A DNA stretch of 18,188 nt, taken from the NCBI GenBank assembly GCA_905209725.1, contig CAJLTZ010000051.1:1-18188 (forward strand), in the 5' to 3' direction. The notes under the pieces are model-generated. The model saw only the letters and a list, made by a program, of their open reading frames with translations. It ran no database searches and was not told the origin of the DNA. Both the position numbers and the translations under genes were made by a program. Shown here piece by piece: positions 6,296-11,461 of the stretch. Within the stretch, counting starts at the first letter, position 1. The number at the start of each line of letters is the position of its first letter. This DNA comes from an uncultured Muribaculaceae bacterium (GTDB lineage Bacteria > Bacteroidota > Bacteroidia > Bacteroidales > Muribaculaceae).

Positions 6296-6700
6296 ATGAC
6301 TACTGAACATTCAAATTGGAACGGCTACGATGTCTATGGCGACATCGCTGAACTCGACGCGATTGTAGAATCAACAGGGTTCATCAATCTGGACAAAGAT
6401 GATGTTATCGGAGTGCTTTCCGCTGAAGGTGAGAACTGTGTGGCAACAGGAACGGGCAATCGTATTGATGAAGCCTTTACTACGGCAATCAACGAGTTGC
6501 CATACTCTATAGGTAAGATAACCAATCTACTTATTAGTTTCCGTGGTGGCAACCTACAACCGAACATAGCGGATATCTCAAAGATTCCATCCTTCTTATC
6601 GGAGGTAAACCCCGATATGGATGTGAAATGGGGAATCGCTAAAGATGATACTTTAAGCGATTCATTCAAAGTCATTCTTGTCGCTTCAGCAAATCAATAA
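6296..6700 (+). CDS. Split FtsZ/tubulin-like protein, T7 loop plus C-terminal domain
   Basis: A 134-aa protein corresponding to the second half of FtsZ. After ~25 leader residues comes GFINLDKDDV (28-37), which matches the FtsZ T7 loop (E. coli GLMNVDFADV) and keeps the Asn and both catalytic Asp residues. The C-terminal domain follows: GTGNRIDEAFTTAI (52-65, compare GEGENRAEEA), TNLLISFRGGNLQ (76-88, compare VLVNITGG), and VKWGIAKDDTLSDSFKVILVAS at the end (compare the TVVIGTSLDPDMNDELRVTVVAT type). There is no nucleotide-binding domain; the GTPase half at 3065-3592 ends exactly where this one begins. In FtsZ the T7 loop completes the catalytic site of the neighbouring subunit, so the two proteins may form one composite GTPase. 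No C-terminal FtsA/ZipA-binding tail is present. Confidence 0.85.
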   Translation: MTTEHSNWNGYDVYGDIAELDAIVESTGFINLDKDDVIGVLSAEGENCVATGTGNRIDEAFTTAINELPYSIGKITNLLISFRGGNLQPNIADISKIPSFLSEVNPDMDVKWGIAKDDTLSDSFKVILVASANQ

Positions 6701-6776
6701 TAATGGAGAGTCAGAATCTTTGCAATTTTCTTTGGCTAATGGTCTGAACCTCCTATATTCGATACAAATATAACCC

Positions 6777-6812
6777 ACTGACATCTTTTGACAGTCTGTG
6801 GTATTAATTTTG
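6777..6812 (+). promoter_or_regulatory. Operator copy C plus TAnnTTTG promoter
   Basis: ACTGACATCTTTTGACAGT (6777-6795) is a perfect ACTGNCA-N5-TGNCAGT palindrome. A 9-nt spacer leads to TAATTTTG (6805-6812), and the ATG of the 143-aa gene is 18 nt further on. There is no canonical -33 box at 19-20 nt. The remaining intergenic sequence (6701-6776) shows no gene; a TATATTTG-like -7 box on the minus strand (6762-6769) is probably chance. Confidence 0.75.
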
Positions 6813-6830
6813 CTCCAAAATTAGATTAAC

Positions 6831-7262
6831 ATGGATAGGGATCAGATTACTGAGGAAGAAAGACGGCAACTCGCAGAAAAAAGGAAGCAAATACGCAGAG
6901 AGAATGCGCAACGGTTTGCTGGTTTGCGAGACTTTATCGTCGAGCAGCGCAAGGAAACCATAGAAATGATGCGTCGCCGTCACGCCTACTATACCAAGCT
7001 AATTAATGATGGCAAAATCAAAACTGCCCAAGAATTCTATGATAGATTCAAAGAGCATTTTGAAATGTATGGAATCAAATTGGAACTCTCCGATGATAAG
7101 TCGAATTGTTCAATCTACCTTGAACTTGGTGATTACGATTATGAGCAATACTGGATAGAAAACGGCTCGAATGATGGTTTTGCATCGGTCAGTCCTGATG
7201 TTGCCTTCAAAGATTTGTTTACAAACCTTGAAGTCAATATATTTACAGGGGAATATCTTTAA
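6831..7262 (+). CDS. Unknown 143-aa protein, paralog of the 8853-9200 product
   Basis: Family not recognised. The first ~55 residues are highly charged and helical (EEERRQLAEKRKQIRREN, then EQRKETIEMMRRR), probably coiled coil with possible nucleic-acid or partner binding. The second half is a small mixed domain: EFYDRFKEHFEMYGIKLEL (68-86), SIYLELGDYDYEQYWI (94-109), FASVSPDVAFKDLF. That half lines up with the 115-aa product at 8853-9200 (DFYMMYKDHLETMG, TVIIHTAHGNTEEYTII, YAKVSPIVRCK), so the genes are diverged copies. It has its own operator-controlled promoter (copy C), and the next promoter (copy D) begins 7 nt after its stop. Confidence 0.7.
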   Translation: MDRDQITEEERRQLAEKRKQIRRENAQRFAGLRDFIVEQRKETIEMMRRRHAYYTKLINDGKIKTAQEFYDRFKEHFEMYGIKLELSDDKSNCSIYLELGDYDYEQYWIENGSNDGFASVSPDVAFKDLFTNLEVNIFTGEYL

Positions 7263-7269
7263 CAAAAAG

Positions 7270-7305
7270 ACTGACAGCTTTTGGCTGTGCGTTGCTATAT
7301 CTTTG
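7270..7305 (+). promoter_or_regulatory. Operator copy D plus TAnnTTTG promoter, nearly leaderless
   Basis: ACTGACAGCTTTTGGCTGT (7270-7288) fits the shared palindrome with one mismatch in the right arm. The 9-nt spacer and TATCTTTG (7298-7305) repeat the geometry of copies A-C. The ATG at 7310 is only 4 nt after the -7 box, so transcription should start at or within a few bases of the start codon. Confidence 0.7.
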
Positions 7306-7309
7306 CAAT

Positions 7310-8182
7310 ATGATTTATAGAGATTATTTCATCAACTCCAATTTTGAGGATGTATGGCACACGCTTCAGACGTATTACAATGAGTCTGCAAGTGTAAGAA
7401 ATCTGTATAAGACACTGTTCTATACCGTCCGCAATCTGCCCGTGGACAATGCTCATGCAGGTACACCGCTGAAGATTGAATTCGATTTCGAGAATATGCT
7501 TCATATATCCGGAACTCCCGATCCTTTAGAGTGGCTCACAGGGCGTGATGTCATTTTTGATGAAGCAAATATGCGTGAACATTATCGCACCGACGGCAAA
7601 ATGCCCGAAGTGCCGATGATGGCAGAGTTTGCCGCACATCTCCTGTATTGGTCAACGCTCTATGATTTCAAGACACAAACACGCTTCATAAAAGATTGTG
7701 AGCGTCGATTTGATGATCTTGACACAGGTGATAGGCAATATCCAATCCCAAACCCGGAAAAAGAATTAAGCCTGAAACGGAAAGCCTGTTATTACTGGAA
7801 AGAAACTATTGCCAATGATTCAGCAATCGACTGGAGCTATATCCTCGACATCCTGCGCAAGCGAATTGAGTATCATATCGGTTATCATCGATATACCGAC
7901 CGATTCGTTAACAGCAAACATTATGTATCACGTATGGAACTATGCTGTCGACTGCTTGAACTTGCTTCGGCTGACTACTACGATATGGATGGCATATATG
8001 TAAATTCCCGAAACGCCTCACGATTTGTTGGCCGGATATTTAATCAGTACCATTATGATAAAATAGGAAAAGGAAATAGCAAAGACGACAATGATTATCA
8101 GCTGTCGGAGTTGCGCAGAGCTAAAGCCTATAAAATTCTATGGAAATTTCTTGACCATAACCTCACATACTGGTGGGACTAA
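7310..8182 (+). CDS. Unknown 290-aa protein, paralog of the N-terminal domain of the 9175-9960 product
   Basis: Family not recognised, though proteins ending in a LTYWWD-like tail are familiar from Bacteroides accessory regions. The N-terminal ~130 residues (FINSNFEDVWHTLQTYY, VRNLYKTLFYTVRNLP, PLKIEFDFENMLHI, EWLTGRDVIF, EFAAHLLYWSTLYDF) align in order with residues 1-125 of the product of 9175-9960 (HKISFEDVFSDILRYV, IRARFSLAFETLRSI, RVEIEVYDKDYLGM, DIWFNASDF, ITADILWHLVAYGY). The C-terminal half is helical and rich in Arg and Tyr and has no counterpart there. The ATG at 7310 is preferred over an upstream TTG at 7292, which would lie within the promoter. It is the first gene of a five-gene operon. 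Confidence 0.7.
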   Translation: MIYRDYFINSNFEDVWHTLQTYYNESASVRNLYKTLFYTVRNLPVDNAHAGTPLKIEFDFENMLHISGTPDPLEWLTGRDVIFDEANMREHYRTDGKMPEVPMMAEFAAHLLYWSTLYDFKTQTRFIKDCERRFDDLDTGDRQYPIPNPEKELSLKRKACYYWKETIANDSAIDWSYILDILRKRIEYHIGYHRYTDRFVNSKHYVSRMELCCRLLELASADYYDMDGIYVNSRNASRFVGRIFNQYHYDKIGKGNSKDDNDYQLSELRRAKAYKILWKFLDHNLTYWWD

Positions 8183-8199
8183 ATATTTTTATTAAAAAT

Positions 8200-8847
8200 A
8201 TGTATAGAGTAATAGCATTGGGGCATGAGGCCGGTGAGATTGTCGACCAGTTAAGAAGAACCGGTATTTATGATGACATCCGTTTTGTATTCTGTGATAC
8301 GGAATCGAATCGACTGAAGACACATGGCCGGGATGACGACGAGCGTGTACTCCTCACAGGCATAGCACAGTGTCGCGAAGCGATTCACGAGGATTGCGAA
8401 CTGATGGCAGTCCTTGTAACAAGCCTTGAAGAGGATGACTCTCTCAAATATGCAATGGAGATTATGTATGAACTGTGGAGTTACGCCGACTATACATATT
8501 GTTTTGCTACTACACCCTATGGCGATGCAGTACGGAAAAAGGACGGTTCTTTGGTAGGCGCATTTAATTGGATTACGGATTATTCCCTTGTCACCGTGCT
8601 GCAAGACAACGGCAGATTGCCTGAAGATTTTGGCAGGAGTAAAGGCATGGCTCGTTTGCTTGAATTAGTCCTTCAACACCCAAGAAAAGGATTGAGTGAA
8701 GATCGCGATGAATCGCCTTTTGGCGTTTGGGCAACGGAAAAGCAACTGTATATGGCACTTCAAGCTATGTATTCCAATTATCCGGAATTGAGCGGATATT
8801 ACGATGCCGAAGTTTTCTCTTTTCATAAAAGCACTCACAAATATTGA
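8200..8847 (+). CDS. Degenerate FtsZ-like GTPase-half paralog
   Basis: A 215-aa protein whose first ~165 residues follow the layout of the FtsZ GTPase half at 3065: YRVIALGHEAGEIVDQLRR (2-20; compare VMILAIGNAGGNIVEAIRR), IRFVFCDTESNRLK (27-40; compare TQYVFADCNEDDLRK), DDERVLL, ELMAVLVTSLEEDDSLKYA (67-85; compare KLIIVVGLGGQTGTKFVEL), YCFATTPYGD (100-109; compare VVATIPFIFEGED) and a NGRL motif followed by a helix like H7. The nucleotide residues are gone: GGN became AGE and the GGQTGT signature became SLEEDD, so GTP binding is doubtful. The C-terminal ~50 residues are extra. I use the ATG at 8200; a GTG at 8173 overlaps the upstream gene. It is probably a structural partner or regulator of the active copy. 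Confidence 0.65.
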   Translation: MYRVIALGHEAGEIVDQLRRTGIYDDIRFVFCDTESNRLKTHGRDDDERVLLTGIAQCREAIHEDCELMAVLVTSLEEDDSLKYAMEIMYELWSYADYTYCFATTPYGDAVRKKDGSLVGAFNWITDYSLVTVLQDNGRLPEDFGRSKGMARLLELVLQHPRKGLSEDRDESPFGVWATEKQLYMALQAMYSNYPELSGYYDAEVFSFHKSTHKY

Positions 8848-8852
8848 ATAGA

Positions 8853-9200
8853 ATGGACGATAAAAGAATCGAAATGATACGAGAGCGTTGCGAGACCTTT
8901 AAAAAATGGATAGAGGATTGGATGTTGCCAGCTACGGGTGATTTCTACATGATGTATAAGGACCATCTTGAAACTATGGGGAACGAGATCTGCTATAAGA
9001 ATCCCGGCGATAGCTATGGGAACGCTACGGTTATAATCCATACTGCTCATGGTAATACAGAGGAATACACCATCATCTCCAAACGAGGAACCGGATATGC
9101 AAAAGTCAGCCCAATTGTCAGATGCAAAACAAACGGGGAGACAATTGTTGTCGATATCTCTGAACAAACAGATTATGACTCTATATCAACTCATTCATAA
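8853..9200 (+). CDS. Unknown 115-aa protein, paralog of the 6831-7262 product
   Basis: It begins 5 nt after the stop of the degenerate FtsZ-like gene (a TTG at 8844 overlaps that stop and is less likely). A short charged helix (KRIEMIRERCETFKKWIEDW) is followed by DFYMMYKDHLETMG (30-43) and a beta part (NATVIIHTAHGNTEEYTII, GYAKVSPIVRCK, TIVVDIS). The order matches the second half of the 143-aa protein, without its long basic N-terminus. Its end overlaps the next gene by 26 nt, implying coupled expression. Function unknown. Confidence 0.65.
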   Translation: MDDKRIEMIRERCETFKKWIEDWMLPATGDFYMMYKDHLETMGNEICYKNPGDSYGNATVIIHTAHGNTEEYTIISKRGTGYAKVSPIVRCKTNGETIVVDISEQTDYDSISTHS

Positions 9201-9960
9201 AATCAGCTTTGAGGATGTCTTCTCCGACATTCTGCGGTATGTTCCGGAGGTAGAGAATATAAGAGCCCGGTTCTCGTTGGCCTTTGAAACTTTACGCTCC
9301 ATTAGGTCGGGTAAAAATGGTCGCGTTGAGATTGAGGTCTATGATAAAGACTATTTGGGTATGGGTGTTCACGACATATGGTTTAATGCTTCCGATTTCA
9401 AAGCAAATATATGGGAAAGTTTTCTTGCCGCAACCATAAATAGAGGCAGGATATTCAATAGGTCAAATGTCGGCGAAAAAATAACGGATGAGCAGATAAC
9501 GGCAGATATACTATGGCATTTGGTAGCGTATGGGTATCCTGAAGAATCTCCGGCTCTTTTCGGATATTTGCTTAATAATCGACGATTCCCAGAATCCATA
9601 CAAGCGGAGAGACTCGAGGAAATATGCAGTTATATCGACAATCATCATGTAACAGGAATATCTCATGAGCAAATTCGTAAATATCTGACAGCAAAAAATG
9701 TTTCATGGATTGCTGACATAACGTCTTATTCGTTGCCGAAAGATAAGGCAGCTTACGATATTACCTGTTTCCTCGATGACTTTATGTGGTTCAACAAAGA
9801 GACAAAGACCATTTTAATCATCTCTGCTTCCGAAGGCTACGAGTCGGAAGTGTGTAAAATTAAGGAATTTGCACACAGTATGTTGAAAAATCCAACAGTA
9901 GTATATGGGAATACAGTAATTGCCGGGATTGAGATCATGGCAATTTTCATAACTGAATAA
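9175..9960 (+). CDS. Unknown domain fused to a degenerate FtsZ C-terminal-like domain
   Basis: A 261-aa protein. I start it at the ATG at 9175, where similarity to the 290-aa product at 7310 begins; an upstream ATG at 9049 would overlap the preceding gene by about 150 nt. Residues 1-130 are the shared unknown domain. Residues about 148-260 resemble the FtsZ C-terminal half at 6296: HHVTGISHEQIRKYL (158-171; compare TGFINLDKDDVIGVL), a helix DKAAYDITCFLDDF, KTILIISASEGYESEVCKI (211-229; compare TNLLISFRGGN), then TVVYGNTVIAGIEIMAIFIT (241-260; compare VKWGI...FKVILVAS). The T7 acidic residues are replaced (NLDKDD becomes ISHEQI), so this half should not support GTP hydrolysis. With the 8200-8847 product it makes a second, inactive split pair. 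The structural assignment is my alignment by eye. Confidence 0.6.
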   Translation: MTLYQLIHKISFEDVFSDILRYVPEVENIRARFSLAFETLRSIRSGKNGRVEIEVYDKDYLGMGVHDIWFNASDFKANIWESFLAATINRGRIFNRSNVGEKITDEQITADILWHLVAYGYPEESPALFGYLLNNRRFPESIQAERLEEICSYIDNHHVTGISHEQIRKYLTAKNVSWIADITSYSLPKDKAAYDITCFLDDFMWFNKETKTILIISASEGYESEVCKIKEFAHSMLKNPTVVYGNTVIAGIEIMAIFITE

Positions 9961-9980
9961 CAAGATAACTGAATAGCAAT

Positions 9981-10730
9981 ATGGAAGAGCATAATGAAAC
10001 ATATTCACGTCTGTCTTTGGAACAGAGGCAAGTTATGGCAACTGGTTTTGCGTTAAAATATCGTGATGAATTAATGGATGTCGAACGGCAGATAAAAGAA
10101 ATAGCCGGCAATTCATCTGAGGATAACGATAAATGGTGTAGAGACCAGCCAAAATTTGATGACGTGAGAGATCTGTTGACAAGGCGTTGGAATTTGTTGA
10201 ATTTAATGTTCATGCCAAGTGTCATGAATATGAACCGATTCAGGGAAATTAATTCCCGTCTTGAGTCCCTTTGCAGACAGCTGAGAGAAAGAATGCTCAA
10301 ACTCAAACAATCATTACCTATCGTTCGAGCTTCTGATTTCGACGATGACTATGAACTTGAAGGCGAACTGAGATTCTGTTATGATGATGAAAAATCAGTT
10401 TTGAAGTTAGATGATGATGACCACTATTGTTCAGATTTTTGCAGGATGATTGACATCATCCATACTTGCAACTACGGCACATACTGGGAATGTATCGAAC
10501 GGATTTCACCCGATTCTCCCATTTTTGACGATGGCGTAAGCTGGAATGAGCCTCCATTTTATGGACATCCTGAGTTTGACGATATCATTATATGCCATGC
10601 GATGCACAATCTGTCAGGCCACATGCTCTATTCCATACCCGACATACTGCGGTTGAATGATTTCTGGGCGGAGGTTCATCTGACATTCCAAAGCATCACA
10701 ACTCAGGACGGGACACGGTACATTCATTAA
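9981..10730 (+). CDS. Unknown accessory protein, last gene of the operon
   Basis: A 249-aa protein starting 20 nt after the preceding stop. Residues 1-120 are helical and charged (LSLEQRQVMATGFALKYRDELMD, RFREINSRLESLCRQLRERML). From about 130 there is an acidic domain: DYELEGELRFCYDDE, FCRMIDIIHTCNYG, WECIERISPDSP, FDDIIICHAMHNLSGHMLYSIPDILRLNDFWAEVHLTFQ. I recognise the C-terminal pattern (HxLxxHxxYSIPDLLRLNDFW) from hypothetical proteins of Bacteroides conjugative elements; it has no function known to me. There is no signal peptide or membrane segment. It is followed by a long hairpin and the presumed end of the island. Confidence 0.7.
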   Translation: MEEHNETYSRLSLEQRQVMATGFALKYRDELMDVERQIKEIAGNSSEDNDKWCRDQPKFDDVRDLLTRRWNLLNLMFMPSVMNMNRFREINSRLESLCRQLRERMLKLKQSLPIVRASDFDDDYELEGELRFCYDDEKSVLKLDDDDHYCSDFCRMIDIIHTCNYGTYWECIERISPDSPIFDDGVSWNEPPFYGHPEFDDIIICHAMHNLSGHMLYSIPDILRLNDFWAEVHLTFQSITTQDGTRYIH

Positions 10731-10734
10731 GTTT

Positions 10735-10770
10735 GGTTTGGTTCGGGCTTTATATATGCCCAACTAAACC
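10735..10770 (+). terminator. Hairpin at the end of the island operon
   Basis: A stem pairs 10735-10748 with 10758-10770: 13 pairs with one G:T and a bulged C at 10744, around a TATATA-containing loop. It starts 5 nt after the last stop. No T run follows, so termination strength is uncertain. Confidence 0.5.
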
Positions 10771-10844
10771 TAAACCAATATATAGGGCTGGGCAAAAGAA
10801 ATGACGACAAGCTTATTTTTTTCATCAGCCGTAATCTGACAAAA

Positions 10845-10930
10845 TTTGAACACACGGGCGTGAACACAGATAGCGTAAATTGGCGGCCGGAACGAGTTGC
10901 CGCGGAGTTGTGTTCAGATTCGTGTTCAAA
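10845..10930. repeat. Inverted GAACAC repeats beside the tRNA, candidate integrase arm sites
   Basis: The left unit (10845-10868) has TTTGAACAC, a 7-nt gap, then TGAACACA. The right unit (10909-10930), read on the minus strand, has TTTGAACAC, a 5-nt gap, then TGAACACA. Each unit therefore contains two direct GAACAC copies, and the two units are inverted about 40 nt apart. They lie within 140 nt of the tRNA 3' end. Multiple short direct and inverted repeats next to a tRNA 3' end are typical of arm-type sites of tyrosine-recombinase elements. No integrase gene is in the window, so this is inference. The rest of 10771-10980 shows no gene. Confidence 0.45.
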
Positions 10931-10983
10931 GTAAAAGAAAAAGCGGCTACGATTTATTTCGTAACTGCTTGATTTTCAGGAGG

Positions 10984-11057
10984 TGGTCCCACTTGGGCTT
11001 GAACCAAGGACTCCCTGATTATGAGTCAGGTGCTCTGACCAACTGAGCTATAGGACC
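10984..11057 (-). tRNA. tRNA with CAU anticodon (elongator Met, or Ile2)
   Basis: Read on the minus strand this is a complete 74-nt cloverleaf. The acceptor GGTCCTA pairs with TGGGACC, the D arm contains AGCTCAGTTGGT, and the anticodon stem CCTGA/TCAGG encloses the loop CTCATAA (anticodon CAT). The T loop is TTCAAGC, the discriminator is A, and CC is encoded after it. A CAU anticodon with this body may be elongator Met or lysidine-modified Ile2; the sequence alone does not settle it. The accessory island abuts its 3' end on the left, the usual target for integrases. Confidence 0.92.
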
Positions 11058-11070
11058 TGTTTTGTGCCTG

Positions 11071-11102
11071 CAAAGTTAATGCTTTTTTATGAATTTTACA
11101 AA
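11071..11102 (-). promoter_or_regulatory. Promoter of the CAU tRNA
   Basis: On the minus strand TTTG (11099-11102), a 20-nt spacer and TAACTTTG (11071-11078) form a perfect Bacteroidetes -33/-7 promoter. The start falls about 10 nt before the tRNA 5' end at 11057. Confidence 0.75.
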
Positions 11103-11461
11103 CTTATTCGGCTTGCCCTATTATTTTTTTTATGGGATTGATGTCGGAAATATGGGGGTGGACTTTATGAATGATGCCGGAAACATGGACAAGGCCTTAT
11201 TGGTATGAGGACGGAACTTTGCTTATGAAGCCGCTTATTCCGGCCTTGCTAACCGCGATTTCAGGGTGGTAAACAATTTTTAACTTTAATTTTGCCATCT
11301 CGGATTAAACAACATCTCCCGCACGTTGTCTTTTTTCATGTGAGTGTTGCGCAACACTCGCTTTTTAAGGACTTTTTCAGCAGTTATCAACCCGGAATTG
11401 TCATCCGCCATCGTGTCATGGATTTGATGAATGGCTATAGTGATGGTAGGTTAGTTAAGGT
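11103..11461 (+). promoter_or_regulatory. Intergenic region and leader of the outer-membrane receptor gene
   Basis: No gene is seen. A -7 element TAATTTTG lies at 11287-11294 with no good -33 match, giving a leader of about 160 nt. Within it, 11342-11359 is a perfect 18-nt palindrome (GAGTGTTGCGCAACACTC) followed by GCTTTTT, which resembles an attenuator or terminator hairpin in front of the receptor gene, or a dimeric regulator site. Confidence 0.5.

Noticed and set aside
9049..9174. N-terminal extension of the 261-aa protein to an ATG at 9049
   Set aside because: It would overlap the preceding gene by ~150 nt, and the extra residues are polar and unlike the paralog at 7310. Similarity starts at the ATG at 9175.
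10837..10855. A fifth copy of the 19-bp operator (TCTGACAAAATTTGAACAC)
   Set aside because: Only the left half and the TTTG match; the right arm is wrong and no -7 box follows at 9 nt. It is better explained by the GAACAC repeats.
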